Assembly: GCA_016219645.1 (NCBI GenBank)
Contig: JACRLR010000019.1
Location: forward strand, 1 to 64,000
DNA: 64,000 nt
DNA from: Nitrospirota bacterium
GTDB lineage: Bacteria; Nitrospirota; Nitrospiria; Nitrospirales; Nitrospiraceae
Direction: 5' to 3'
The translations under genes and the position numbers were made by a program. Shown one piece after another: positions 1 to 9,312 of this stretch (positions are counted from its first letter, which is position 1; each line of letters begins with the position of its first letter). The notes under the pieces were generated by a model that saw nothing but the letters and a program-made list of their open reading frames with translations, was not told the origin of the DNA and searched no databases.

Positions 1-141
1 AGACTATACCCGGCGGCCAACATACGACTGAGTTCTTCACGCTCCATCAGGGTTAACCGTTGATATTGTCCCATGTGCAACTCCTTCGCTCCTGGAATTC
101 CCAGGATACAGGTGTTGCACTAGGATCTTGAACCCGCACAG
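1..141 (-). mobile_element. IS30-family insertion sequence, end cut by window edge
   Basis: On the minus strand an ATG at 74 follows a GGAG box with six bases between, and opens a frame beginning MGQYQRLTLMEREELS, which continues past base 1. That matches the N-terminus typical of IS30-family transposases (a short 'LT..ER..I..LLA.GYS' stretch before the helix-turn-helix). About 40 bases upstream, 111-139 reads like an IS30-type terminal repeat (GTGTTGCA, then TTGAACCCGC), so the element probably ends near 141. Only about 25 codons are visible, so it cannot be said whether the transposase is intact. The insertion lies about 200 bases before the minor-pilin operon and may have separated it from further pilus genes or its promoter. 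The family call is from remembered motifs; the exact boundary is inferred. Confidence 0.6.
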
Positions 142-340
142 TAGCCTTCCTCCTCGGCAGGGCGGCACAAAATGTGCACCTGCTATGACACAAATTGTCG
201 ATCTTCTCCAGAAATCCGCCTAATTCTTCCTCCATCGTAAGCCAATAAAGAGATTTAAAATCCACGAGTTGAGACTCGAATAGCAATCGAAACGGTCGGC
301 ATGCCAATTGCTCAATTGGCGGCCAGCCATGGGTGTATGT
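142..340. other. Leader between IS30 edge and minor-pilin operon, no gene
   Basis: No convincing reading frame is present on either strand. The stretch presumably holds the promoter and leader of the pilus operon, but I see no strong sigma-70 hexamer pair and no clear ribosome-binding site close to the first pilin start. Confidence 0.4.
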
Positions 341-856
341 ATGAAGACACAGTGCGATAAGGTTCTGTCTCGTGAGACAGGATTTTCCTTTATCGAGCTC
401 ATGATTGCAGTGGCGATTATCGGGATCGCTGCCGCGATCGCTACCCCGAGTTTCACGCGGATGTACTACGACTATGAAGCGAAGGCCATAGCCTCAGAAA
501 TCGCTCGCCACCTCGTGCTGGTTCGTACGAGGGCGATGACCACGAACCAAACTCTGAATGTCCAAATCGTAATGGTGAATGGGGATATCCAGATGACAAC
601 TACCAACTTGGCTGGCGCTCCTGCTCTTCAAGGCCTCAACGGGATTACGGCGAGGCATATGGCGCCATTAGTCTTCAATAACGGTGGCATTCCGAACGGT
701 GGAGTAGTCCAGTTTAATTCCTATGGGATCAGGACGAGTGTGCCTGGCACAGGGGTGCAGACGATCCAGGTTGGCGGGACTCTCGGAGGAACTCCAACCA
801 CGCAATATCGCATTAACATTGCGCCGAGCGGAACCAGTGGACTTGTCAGGCTGTGA
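341..856 (+). CDS. Type IV minor pilin, FimT/GspH family
   Basis: A pseudopilin expected to be processed by the prepilin peptidase and built into the initiating tip complex of a type IV pilus. The N-terminus has a short basic leader ending at Gly14, then FSFIELMIAVAIIGI: cleavage between Gly14 and Phe15 puts Glu19 at mature position 5, as the family requires, and the following 20 residues form the membrane helix. The remainder (about residues 40-165) has the length and low-complexity beta-rich look of a GspH domain. I chose ATG 341; in-frame TTG 308 and ATG 329 also exist and the ribosome-binding site is weak. It is the first of seven co-directional genes ending with PilY1 and a lipoprotein, and PilV starts 11 bases after its stop. 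Confidence 0.85.
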   Translation: MKTQCDKVLSRETGFSFIELMIAVAIIGIAAAIATPSFTRMYYDYEAKAIASEIARHLVLVRTRAMTTNQTLNVQIVMVNGDIQMTTTNLAGAPALQGLNGITARHMAPLVFNNGGIPNGGVVQFNSYGIRTSVPGTGVQTIQVGGTLGGTPTTQYRINIAPSGTSGLVRL

Positions 857-866
857 GGGTTCGGTG

Positions 867-1409
867 ATGAGTGATTGCATGCACGATAGGAACGTGAGGA
901 CAAACAGGATTCATCGGGAACAGGGGTTTACGCTCATTGAGGCCATGCTGTCGTCGGCAATTCTAGCAGTTGGGTTGCTCGGCTTGGCTGGGATGACGAC
1001 CTTGTCGTTCACGCGCAACAGCGACAGCAATGAAGTGATGGTTGCCACAAACCTTGCGACGGAACTCGTCGAACGGATGCAATTCAATCGAAGGAACCTC
1101 GTGAATGGCTATAACGGAATCAATCTGGCCTCGGCGAATCCAGCGCTCTGCACCCAGAATGCACTGACGCAGCCTGTGGCGCGAGGGGATTGTCTCCAAT
1201 GGCAAACCCGCCTGTTCGCGTCGGGATTAATAGGGGTTCAAGCCCAGGTGGCGGTGGCGGCCGCAGGACCTGTGGGGCTCAATCAAAACAACATTGGCGT
1301 GACAGTCACTTGGATCGGATCAAGTCAAAATACCATTGCTGGGGGTTCGGCAGCCTGGGTTCCTGGAACCAAGAGGGTCACGGTGAACACGATCATCGCG
1401 CCGGAATGA
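867..1409 (+). CDS. pilV: Type IV minor pilin, PilV-like
   Basis: Class III signal with a 20-residue leader ending in Gly20 followed by FTLIEAMLSSAILAVGLLGL; Glu25 becomes mature Glu5. The 'EAML..AILAVGLLGLAGM' helix is typical of PilV, and the 180-residue length fits. The start is ATG 867, preceded by a TGAGGG box that overlaps the stop of the FimT-like gene. A longer frame exists upstream but runs through the FimT-like gene. PilV is one of the minor pilins that, with PilW, PilX and PilY1, primes pilus assembly. The stop codon overlaps an in-frame ATG of the next gene, consistent with translational coupling. Confidence 0.85.
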   Translation: MSDCMHDRNVRTNRIHREQGFTLIEAMLSSAILAVGLLGLAGMTTLSFTRNSDSNEVMVATNLATELVERMQFNRRNLVNGYNGINLASANPALCTQNALTQPVARGDCLQWQTRLFASGLIGVQAQVAVAAAGPVGLNQNNIGVTVTWIGSSQNTIAGGSAAWVPGTKRVTVNTIIAPE

Positions 1410-1441
1410 ATAGCCGAAGGAGAAAGGGGCGGAGGGATGGA

Positions 1442-2665
1442 ATGAGATCGCGAGACAAGCAAGCTGAGCAGGGATTCACATTGGTCGAGATCATGGTGGC
1501 GACTGCCGTGACCTCTGTCATCGTATTGGCCGGCATGGCTGCCCTGACGATGACAGGCAAGGCAGTACGGGCCAATGAGCAAACTTCCGACGCTCAACAG
1601 AACGCGCGTATGGCAATGGAGATTATTACCCACGATATTAAAATGGCTGGGTTTGGGCCTCCTATCGATCCATCGAGAAATCCACCCCCGGTTGGAAACT
1701 GCGGAATCGGCGGGATTCCCGTGCCGATTCTTCCTGGGGATAACAATCCGACTGTCGGGGTTAACGATACGGGGCCGGATCAAATATCGCTCGTGGTGCC
1801 CCTCACGGTGTACGCTGCGCCGGGGATTACGGCCTGGCAGACCACAGCAGCACTTGGTTTAGGAGCTGTGGGCTTTCCAAATGTGCCGATCAACGCAGCC
1901 ATCCTACCTGCTATGACTGCAGCGGGGTTCGGCGCCAACTCCTTTATTTCGCTCGGCGGCATCGTCATGGCTCAGGTGCAAGGCGCTGCCGCTCCCATCT
2001 TGCTGACGGTCCCCGATCCTGGCCCAACGGTGATTCCCAGCGGGACCCAAGTATTCATCCTTCAATGCATCACCTATCAGGTCATTCCTCAGCTTGCCGG
2101 TGGTACTCCCGGCGCAGATGCCAACAATATCTGTGGCGGTAATGCCCCCTGCCTGGTTCGCGGGATTGCCAATGCCACGGTCAATTCTTTTGGTCGTACT
2201 CTGCCGAATTGCAATGTCGCGGCGAGTCCTTGTTTGCCGATCGTCAACGGGATTGAGGATATGCAGCTCGCCTATGCTTGCGACGGCTGCGTGTTGCCGG
2301 CCGCCGGTCTCTCCGAGCCGAATGGTCGGATCGATGACGTGAGCCTGAACCTTATCTTCGATCAACCGGATTACACCTCGAACCAGATCTGGAACAATCC
2401 GCCCATGACTCCCTCCGCCATCAAAATGGTTCAAGTGTCGATCGTCGCCCGGCAACAATCGATGGATACAGGGCTCGGGGAAGGAAATTCACAGGCAGGA
2501 CCGGGAGTCTTATCCAGTACCTTTCTCACAGTCGATGACCATCCCCATGCAGGCGGAGTCTTCGTGGCAGGCGATGCTGCAGCGCAGGTTCCTCCTTATG
2601 CATCGGTGCGCCGGCGTGTGGTGACGAGAACAGTAGAGACGAGAAATGCGAGACCTTGGTCCTGA
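1442..2665 (+). CDS. pilW: Type IV minor pilin, PilW-like
   Basis: A 407-residue pseudopilin. Residues 1-11 are a basic leader ending in Gly11, followed by FTLVEIMVATAVTSVIVLAG with Glu16 at mature position 5. The long C-terminal part contains several cysteine pairs and ends with a predicted globular domain, as in PilW/PilJ-type minor pilins that are larger than the major pilin. ATG 1442 is preferred because GGAGG lies six bases before it; an alternative ATG at 1406 overlaps the pilV stop and would add 12 basic residues. It lies between pilV and pilX in the conserved minor-pilin order, which supports the name more than sequence identity does. Confidence 0.8.
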   Translation: MRSRDKQAEQGFTLVEIMVATAVTSVIVLAGMAALTMTGKAVRANEQTSDAQQNARMAMEIITHDIKMAGFGPPIDPSRNPPPVGNCGIGGIPVPILPGDNNPTVGVNDTGPDQISLVVPLTVYAAPGITAWQTTAALGLGAVGFPNVPINAAILPAMTAAGFGANSFISLGGIVMAQVQGAAAPILLTVPDPGPTVIPSGTQVFILQCITYQVIPQLAGGTPGADANNICGGNAPCLVRGIANATVNSFGRTLPNCNVAASPCLPIVNGIEDMQLAYACDGCVLPAAGLSEPNGRIDDVSLNLIFDQPDYTSNQIWNNPPMTPSAIKMVQVSIVARQQSMDTGLGEGNSQAGPGVLSSTFLTVDDHPHAGGVFVAGDAAAQVPPYASVRRRVVTRTVETRNARPWS

Positions 2666-2684
2666 ATTGGGAAGGAAGATGACA

Positions 2685-3281
2685 ATGAGTGAGCAGTATA
2701 AGAGGTCATATGTATGGGACGAAGGGGGGGTGAGTCTGATCACCGTCATGATGGTGATCCTGATCATGACCCTGATGGGGATCTCAATCCTTGCCGTCAC
2801 TGGATCTGAGCGGCAAATTGCCGGTTCCGTCAGTGCCAATGAAGCTTCAGTGGCAGCGGCTGAGTCCTGTGTGAGCACCGGAGCGAACGTGCTCCAACAG
2901 TTTTGGGTAAATCATGTCCTGCCGCCGGCGTTGCTCGACAACGCGGTTCCTCCTGGTCCTGTACCGCTCGCGAATGCCGCCGTGTTGGCCGGGGAGCTCA
3001 TCAATGACGGAGGCAATGTGGATTTCCCGGTTGGAGCTGGCTCTGCGCCAAACCTGGCCATGACGATCGGTAACTACCAGGTATTTGGCGACATTGATCG
3101 GATGTACATCAAATATGCCGCGGGGAGTGAGAGCGCTTCCGGCAGTTCGACTCCGTTGACGGATACTTTCTATCAAATCACTTGTGTTGCGCAAAATTTG
3201 ACTACTGGAATCACGAGTCAAGTCGGGGCCTTATATGTCTGTAATAACCCGGGATCTTTTTGTCAGCCAAGGCCCTACTAG
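2685..3281 (+). CDS. pilX: Type IV pilus protein, PilX-like
   Basis: A 198-residue protein with an N-terminal hydrophobic helix (residues 16-40) preceded by a charged leader and a glycine pair, then SERQIAGS, which corresponds to the 'ER..AG' signature of PilX N-terminal domains. Like other PilX proteins it lacks the Glu at mature position 5 (Thr here), so it depends on partner pilins for membrane insertion. Four C-terminal cysteines probably form disulfides. ATG 2685 follows GGAAGGA by seven bases; ATG 2679 and ATG 2646 are in frame but less well placed. It overlaps nothing and lies 19 bases after pilW. Confidence 0.8.
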   Translation: MSEQYKRSYVWDEGGVSLITVMMVILIMTLMGISILAVTGSERQIAGSVSANEASVAAAESCVSTGANVLQQFWVNHVLPPALLDNAVPPGPVPLANAAVLAGELINDGGNVDFPVGAGSAPNLAMTIGNYQVFGDIDRMYIKYAAGSESASGSSTPLTDTFYQITCVAQNLTTGITSQVGALYVCNNPGSFCQPRPY

Positions 3282-3311
3282 ACTAGCGACAGCTGGATAA
3301 GGAGGATCGCC

Positions 3312-3704
3312 ATGAAAGACAATGTTCGCCGACAGAGGGGAAGAAAGGGTCTGTATCCAGGCGGCCGGATGGGTGGACAGAGCCGATTGTTTCTGAGCGT
3401 TGGGATCGTGATGTTGTCAGTGGCAGTCTTCTCTGTCGTGAGTTTTGGCATCACGCAGGCCGACGAGCAGCCCATTCCTTCTAAGACGATCAACTATCAG
3501 AACGGCACGATTACCGCCATCTATGAGAAGACGCTAGACATCGATGGACGGAACTATGGTGTGATGCCGGATGTCGTCATGCTTGATCAACATGGAGAAG
3601 CGATGGATCTCGGTCGTCTGATGGTGAGTGCCGAAGTAAAGTTTCACGTCAAGAAAGAGCAAAGCAACATGATCGACCAGATGATTGTGACTCTCCCCTT
3701 TTAA
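3312..3704 (+). CDS. Small exported protein in pilus operon (PilY2-like position)
   Basis: A 130-residue protein with a basic N-terminus, one hydrophobic segment at about residues 26-47 and a periplasmic remainder with alternating beta-strand patterns. It starts at ATG 3312 with a strong AAGGAGG box. I do not recognise the family with certainty. Its position just before pilY1 and its small size recall PilY2 of pseudomonads, a small exported protein of the same operon, but I cannot show homology. A role in pilus assembly or PilY1 stability is inferred from the operon only. Confidence 0.6.
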   Translation: MKDNVRRQRGRKGLYPGGRMGGQSRLFLSVGIVMLSVAVFSVVSFGITQADEQPIPSKTINYQNGTITAIYEKTLDIDGRNYGVMPDVVMLDQHGEAMDLGRLMVSAEVKFHVKKEQSNMIDQMIVTLPF

Positions 3705-3753
3705 TAGAGAAACGGTAGACAGGATGGTTGGTGCAACAAGAATGGAGGGTGCC

Positions 3754-6700
3754 ATGAAGAGCCGGAATATCGCCACTCGTGGAACCGTCATGCTCGCATT
3801 GATTGGTTGTCTCATCGGGCCTGGGGCGGTCCAGGCCCAAACGATGGACCAGTACTACGGAGTTCCGCCCTTCGTCAACGACCAAGTCGCGCCCAATATC
3901 ATCCTGCTGCTAGACAATTCCGGCAGTATGAGCGGTCTGGCTTGCGACCTCTCTACTCCAGCCGATGGGGACTGCAACGATGCAGGCGATAGGCCTTTCA
4001 CCAACACATTCAATTTCTCCGGCTACTTCGACTCTCTACGCTGTTACACCTACGACAACGGTGCCGACGCGCGCTTCGAGCCAGCGACAGTAAAGGCGGG
4101 CTTGGCGACGCCCTGTTCCGACACTGAATGGGATGGAAACTTTTTAAATTTTGCCACCTTCCGGCGGTTCGATGCCCTCAAGAAAGCGATGATCGGCGGC
4201 GATTGTTTTGTCGCGCGGGCAGCGGACGGAACCTGTCCCACCAATGGGACCCCGGCACTCAAGACGGTGCGGGCGCAAGCGACAGGGGTGAATGTCGAGT
4301 TAGTAGATGTTCAATCTGCGGCAGGACCAACATCATACATTGGAAGAATTCCGTTGGCCGAGAGATCGGGCACCCCCGCGACTCTCTGGATCGGTGTTGC
4401 CGACGCCTATTTCTGTGTCGACAACGACAACTCGTTTAATAGCAATTGCGGAGATGGTGATTACAACACAAATAAGAGATTTCAACTCAAGATCGGATAC
4501 AGCACTGAGCCGACCGGGGTGATTCAGCAGATTGGGGCCCAGGCCCGGTTCGGGCTGTTTGAATTCAAACCGACCGGCGACGGAGCCAGGATGTTGGTGG
4601 GGGTCGGTTCTCGCCAATCGATCGATTTTTCAGGGTCGACCGTGGAGACCTTCATCTCTAATACAGCAGCCATGGTGGATGCGGTTCAGGAGTCCTTTCC
4701 TTCGACCTGGACTCCTCTTGCTGAGTCCCTCTATGAAACTGCCCGCTATATTGCCCAGATCAATTCCACGTACCTAACGAACGCCTATGTCTATCCCATT
4801 GCCTATGCCGGAGGCATCTCGAACGGCGTGGCATTTGGGGCGACAGGTGTTGGTTCAATAGGGGGGTCTGAACTCACCGCCCTGACCGGCAGCGAAACCT
4901 GTACGACTGGGGCCGGTTATATTGCCAATGCCTGTGGGCGAGATCCGTACTTTTTCGGAAGCAATCACACACCACCTTGGGCCACGACCTCCACGCAGGT
5001 CCGCTGCTGCAAGACCTTCGTCATCCTCGTGACAGACGGGGAACCGACGCAGGATACCAATATCCCGGTAGGGGCCCAGGATTACGGCCATGGACAACAT
5101 GGAACCCACTGTGTCGGTGCGGACACGAGCAGCCCCACACCTCCCCTTGATGGAACATGTAATGCCCACCCGTTAACCACCGCTCCTTTTCTTTTGGGGG
5201 AACACAAGACCGATTACGCATCGAGCGGAAACCACTATCTAGATGACGTAGCCTACTGGGCCCATACGAATGACCTGCGGCCCTGTACCGCTGCTGGGAC
5301 GGATGGCACGATAGCGGTGCTCAACGTGACCGGTCATTGTCTGCAGGGGCTGCAGAGCATTTCTATCTACACATTTTTCGCGTTCGGCAACATCGCAGGC
5401 AGAGAAATCTTGATGCACACAGCCAAGCTGGGCGGGTTCGAAGACAGCAATAACAATAACCTTCCGGACCTGGTGACTGAGTGGGACAAGGTCGTCAATG
5501 CGACCGGCGCGCCGGGAACCGACGGAATTCCCGATAACTATTTCGAGTCCTCCAACGTGGACGACCTACAAGATAGGCTGATGGCGACCATCACGGCAAT
5601 CTTGCGGAAGAGTTCATCCGGAACGGCCATTTCCGTATTGGCCACTTCCGCCAGCGGTGAGGGGAGTGTGTATCAGGCCTACTTCTACACCAGCACCGTC
5701 GGGCAGGCTGGAGTCAATGTGAGATGGACCGGGTATACGCAGGGCCTGTTCATCGATCACGTCGGGAACTTTCGGGAAGATACGGATCAGGATGGAAGAC
5801 TCGTCTATGAAAACGATTACATCGTGAAGACTAGGTACGATAACAACCCGAACAGTCTTACCTATGGGACTGTGTTGGTCGACAAGTACAAGGATTCCAA
5901 TGCGGATGGGTTCGCAGATGACAGTACGACGCCGACGATCTCAGGTCTGGCGCTGAAAGATATCCTTCCGTTCTGGGAAGGCGGCAAACAGTTGGCCAAC
6001 CTCGCCTCCTCGTCGAGAAATCTGTTGACCTGGGTGGATATCGACAATGACGGCCTGGTGGATGCCGGCGAGGAGATGCAATTCAGCACTGCGAATTCTG
6101 CGACGTTGAGTCAATATCTTAGGGCCGGCGCCGCCCCCTATACGGCGGACAACATCATCGATTTCGTCCGCGGGGACGAAATCGCCGGGCTTCGCACTCG
6201 CATGGTGGAAGTGCCGATCGGCAGCGGCACCTACAAGGTGTGGAAACTGGGCGATCCGATCCACTCTACTCCCACCATCGTGACAGCGCCGCGCGCGAAC
6301 TACGATCTGATTTATGGAGATTCCAGCTACACGGATTTCTTTACCCGTTGGAAAGATCGCCGTGAGGTCATCTATGTCGGCGCGAACGACGGAATGCTGC
6401 ATGCGTTCAACGGCGGCTTCTACCACAAGAGCGATGATGTGACGACGGCTGGCGTGGTCGAGCATGGGTGGTATACGAAAAACCCAACCGACAACAGCAG
6501 CGGCCGCCCTCTCGGGGACGAGCTCTGGGGCTACATCCCCTACCAGCTCCTGCCGCAGTTGCAATGGTTGACGAGAGCAGATTACAGCCATGTCTACTAT
6601 GTGGACCTTAAACCGACGGTTGCGGACGTGAGGATTTTCACGCCTGACGCGGACCATCCAAACGGCTGGGGCACCATTCTGATTGGAGGTTTCCGCATGG

Positions 6701-8139
6701 GGGGGAGCTGCGGAAGCTGTGCTTCCGGCACAGGCGCCCCTACGATGACGGTCAATATCAGCGGGACAAACCGTAATTTCTACAGTGCCTACTTTGTGCT
6801 CGATATTACCAATCCGGATGTCAATCCCAAGCTCCTCTGGAGTTTCAGCGATGCCGGGTTGGGGCTTACGACAGCCCTTCCGACAGTGGCACGAGTAAGT
6901 CCGACGGCTGATTCGAAGATCGACAATACCAATGCGAAGTGGATGGCCCTGTTCCCTTCCGGGCCTAACGGCTATGCGGCAGACTTGTCAGCCGCTTCAA
7001 CACAAACAGCCAAGGTGTATGCAGTGGATTTGAAGGTTGGGCCTGGTGCCGGCAATTCTCAGGTGACCACGATGCCGATCGGCTCCTGGCGGTCATTTCT
7101 CAGTAACATTGTCGCGCTAGATCGGAATTTCGATTACCGCCACGATGTCGCCTACTTCGGTCGCACGATCCACGACGGATCCTTGCCCTGGAGGGGTAAA
7201 ATGTATCGGTTGACCACCAGCGGTTGCGTGAATGCTCCTTGCAGCACCTCGACCTGGGGTGTCGCCAACGGGGGCAATCGATCAGCCACGGAAATCATCG
7301 ATGACTTCTATGACTACAATGCGTTGACCGGAGCCACGGTGGAAGTGGGGCCTATTACGACTGCACCGTCGGTGACGATCGACGATGCGAATAAGGTCTG
7401 GGTCTTTTTCGGCACCGGCCGCTACTTGAGTAACTCCGACAAGACCGATACTGCGCAACAGTACCTATTCGGAATTAAAGACAACGTGATGAACGGAGGT
7501 TGCACCCAGACGAGTACCACAAACTGTGTAATCGACGATACTAGTGCTAAGGCTCTGGTGAACACCACGAGTGCGGTGGTCTGTGTCGTCTGTGCGACCG
7601 GGACAAACCAAATGACCGATCCCAACAATCCTACTCTCACGGATGTGACCACGGGGACCAACTCGATGGTGGGGTTAGTCCAGAGCAAGGATGGATGGTA
7701 CGTCAAGCTGGTGACTGCAGCCGGCACGTCGGCGGAACGGTCTGTCTCCAGCCCGGTCGTACTTGCCGGAGCGGTGTTCTTTCCGACACTCATACCGACG
7801 AATGATTTCTGCTCCTCCACCGGGACGAGCTATCTCTATGCCCTGTATTACAAGACTGGGTCGGCCTATTCGTCGCCGATTATCGGGACCAGTGCCTCCG
7901 GTGCGAATACGAACAGCGACACCAGGGTCTTGATGGGCGAGGGGGTGGCCTCTCAAGTCGCCGTCCATATCGATGGGCCTGGGACGTCTAACGGCTCCTC
8001 CAACGGAGGTGGGACCGGAGGCAAGCCGCCGATCAAGTTCTGTAGTCAGATGAGCACAGGGAGCAGCGAGTGTAAGGATGCAAGTGGGCCGAACCCTCCC
8101 TGGAGCCGGTATCTGACGTGGATACGTCAGCGAGCTTGA
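3754..8139 (+). CDS. pilY1: PilY1, pilus tip adhesin and mechanosensor-type protein
   Basis: A 1461-residue exported protein that caps type IV pili and supports assembly and surface attachment. Residues 1-28 form a signal peptide ending VQA. A von Willebrand A domain starts with a metal-ion site at about residue 54 (DNSGS), with TDGEP near residue 427. Three calcium-loop-like stretches follow near residues 678, 713 and 763 (DQDGR, DSNADG, DNDGLVDAGE). The C-terminal half is the PilY1 beta-propeller, recognisable by GDPIHSTP near 832 and YVGANDGMLHAF near 870. Cysteines are abundant, implying disulfides. ATG 3754 sits four bases after GGAGGG. The gene closes the minor-pilin operon and is full length for the family. 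Confidence 0.9.
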   Translation: MKSRNIATRGTVMLALIGCLIGPGAVQAQTMDQYYGVPPFVNDQVAPNIILLLDNSGSMSGLACDLSTPADGDCNDAGDRPFTNTFNFSGYFDSLRCYTYDNGADARFEPATVKAGLATPCSDTEWDGNFLNFATFRRFDALKKAMIGGDCFVARAADGTCPTNGTPALKTVRAQATGVNVELVDVQSAAGPTSYIGRIPLAERSGTPATLWIGVADAYFCVDNDNSFNSNCGDGDYNTNKRFQLKIGYSTEPTGVIQQIGAQARFGLFEFKPTGDGARMLVGVGSRQSIDFSGSTVETFISNTAAMVDAVQESFPSTWTPLAESLYETARYIAQINSTYLTNAYVYPIAYAGGISNGVAFGATGVGSIGGSELTALTGSETCTTGAGYIANACGRDPYFFGSNHTPPWATTSTQVRCCKTFVILVTDGEPTQDTNIPVGAQDYGHGQHGTHCVGADTSSPTPPLDGTCNAHPLTTAPFLLGEHKTDYASSGNHYLDDVAYWAHTNDLRPCTAAGTDGTIAVLNVTGHCLQGLQSISIYTFFAFGNIAGREILMHTAKLGGFEDSNNNNLPDLVTEWDKVVNATGAPGTDGIPDNYFESSNVDDLQDRLMATITAILRKSSSGTAISVLATSASGEGSVYQAYFYTSTVGQAGVNVRWTGYTQGLFIDHVGNFREDTDQDGRLVYENDYIVKTRYDNNPNSLTYGTVLVDKYKDSNADGFADDSTTPTISGLALKDILPFWEGGKQLANLASSSRNLLTWVDIDNDGLVDAGEEMQFSTANSATLSQYLRAGAAPYTADNIIDFVRGDEIAGLRTRMVEVPIGSGTYKVWKLGDPIHSTPTIVTAPRANYDLIYGDSSYTDFFTRWKDRREVIYVGANDGMLHAFNGGFYHKSDDVTTAGVVEHGWYTKNPTDNSSGRPLGDELWGYIPYQLLPQLQWLTRADYSHVYYVDLKPTVADVRIFTPDADHPNGWGTILIGGFRMGGSCGSCASGTGAPTMTVNISGTNRNFYSAYFVLDITNPDVNPKLLWSFSDAGLGLTTALPTVARVSPTADSKIDNTNAKWMALFPSGPNGYAADLSAASTQTAKVYAVDLKVGPGAGNSQVTTMPIGSWRSFLSNIVALDRNFDYRHDVAYFGRTIHDGSLPWRGKMYRLTTSGCVNAPCSTSTWGVANGGNRSATEIIDDFYDYNALTGATVEVGPITTAPSVTIDDANKVWVFFGTGRYLSNSDKTDTAQQYLFGIKDNVMNGGCTQTSTTNCVIDDTSAKALVNTTSAVVCVVCATGTNQMTDPNNPTLTDVTTGTNSMVGLVQSKDGWYVKLVTAAGTSAERSVSSPVVLAGAVFFPTLIPTNDFCSSTGTSYLYALYYKTGSAYSSPIIGTSASGANTNSDTRVLMGEGVASQVAVHIDGPGTSNGSSNGGGTGGKPPIKFCSQMSTGSSECKDASGPNPPWSRYLTWIRQRA

Positions 8140-8158
8140 GTAAAGGGTAAAAGGGCCT

Positions 8159-8185
8159 GGAGGGACCTAGTATCATGGTTCCTCC
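8159..8185 (+). terminator. Intercistronic hairpin after pilY1
   Basis: GGAGGGACC and GGTTCCTCC pair (one G-T wobble) around a nine-base loop, 20 bases after the pilY1 stop. No T-run follows, so it may be an attenuating or RNA-stabilising hairpin instead of a full intrinsic terminator. Confidence 0.45.
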
Positions 8186-8242
8186 CGGCTCAAGTAGCAG
8201 AGCAGAGCAACGTCTAGCAACCAACGAGACTGTAGATAACAA

Positions 8243-9208
8243 GTGCTGTACATAAGATTCTTTCCATCGCTCTGTGTTATTGGTTCTCTCCTGTTCGTCG
8301 GGTGCAATCAGAACTCCCATACAGGCGATGGATCTTCTTCTCCAAATGCTGCCTCCTCACAGAACCTTGCGACCATCAGTTTAGCGACGATCACCCCAGA
8401 TCCCATCACGTTGAACGAGACGGTCAAGGTGATGATCGAGACGGATGGTGATTCTTCGGATAGGGCTGGAATTCAGTACCAATGGATGGCAAACGGTTAC
8501 CCCCTTCAAGGTCAGACAGGACCGACCTTGATGCCGAGTATGTTACAGCGCGGAGACCGGGTGACGGTCGATCTGGTGCCGACAAGAGGCACAGCTCAAG
8601 GAGCTCATTACAAGGCTGCTCCCGTGATTGTCGGCAACACCCCCCCGGTCGTCACCAACCTCTATATCGAGCGGCCGGTCGATCCGCATGCACCGGTCTT
8701 TGCGAAGATGGATGCTTCCGATGCAGATCGGGACGAGATGCAGTTCGATCTTCGCTGGTGGCGCAATGGCAAGGTTGTGAAACAGGGGCCGGACACCACA
8801 TTGGATACGACAGGATTTCAGACCAAAGATACGCTCGAGGTGGAAGTGACTCCGAGGGACCAATCGTCTGTTGGGAAGTCGGTTCGTTCTGAAGCGGTCT
8901 ACGTTGGAAATAGTCCTCCGAAGATCGTCTCTGTCCCGGTGGACCTCATTGGCCGCGAACGGTACGAATATCGAGTGAAGGCGGTCGATGCGGACGGAGA
9001 CTCCCTCAGCTTTCTCCTGGAAGTGGCGCCTCCAGGGATGGTGATTGACAAAGAAACAGGGCAGCTTGTCTGGCAGATCCCCCCGGAGCAACATGGCAGC
9101 CATCGAGTTCGCATCATCGCTGAAGACGGGCAAGGGGGAAAAGCCTTTCAGGAATTCGACTTTACTCTCCCTGTTTCGGGCAAGCCTGCTAAGCCGGAAG
9201 GGGCGTGA
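8243..9208 (+). CDS. Lipoprotein with cadherin-like / putative Ig repeats
   Basis: A 321-residue predicted lipoprotein. The N-terminal signal ends LLFVGC with Cys21 as lipid attachment site (Phe at -3 is unusual but tolerated). After a Ser/Asn-rich linker come repeated beta-sandwich-like units: one at about 45-130, one at 135-215 and a C-terminal unit at about 220-310 with VDADGDSLSFLL and EDGQGGKAFQEF, the pattern of putative Ig (He_PIG)/cadherin-like domains. Start is GTG 8243; no ATG fits. It follows pilY1 by about 100 bases in the same direction, separated by a hairpin, so it may be an accessory surface protein of the pilus system. That role is inference. Confidence 0.65.
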   Translation: MLYIRFFPSLCVIGSLLFVGCNQNSHTGDGSSSPNAASSQNLATISLATITPDPITLNETVKVMIETDGDSSDRAGIQYQWMANGYPLQGQTGPTLMPSMLQRGDRVTVDLVPTRGTAQGAHYKAAPVIVGNTPPVVTNLYIERPVDPHAPVFAKMDASDADRDEMQFDLRWWRNGKVVKQGPDTTLDTTGFQTKDTLEVEVTPRDQSSVGKSVRSEAVYVGNSPPKIVSVPVDLIGRERYEYRVKAVDADGDSLSFLLEVAPPGMVIDKETGQLVWQIPPEQHGSHRVRIIAEDGQGGKAFQEFDFTLPVSGKPAKPEGA

Positions 9209-9240
9209 ATGTGCCCGCGCAGCTTTGTCATTTTCTCCGC

Positions 9241-9270
9241 TTGTCACCCCAATCGCCGGTTTGCTAGAAT
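9241..9270 (+). promoter_or_regulatory. Sigma-70-type promoter before phoH
   Basis: TTGTCA (9241-9246) and TAGAAT (9265-9270) are separated by 18 bases, each one mismatch from consensus. The predicted start near 9277 gives a leader of about 35 bases to phoH. Confidence 0.5.
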
Positions 9271-9312
9271 CACTCCGCGTTCGCCGTAGGGAGGGAGCAT
9301 ACCTTAGCGCTT

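Noticed and set aside
5941-6657. 238-codon minus-strand frame inside pilY1
   Set aside because: Antisense shadow; the plus strand encodes the PilY1 propeller.
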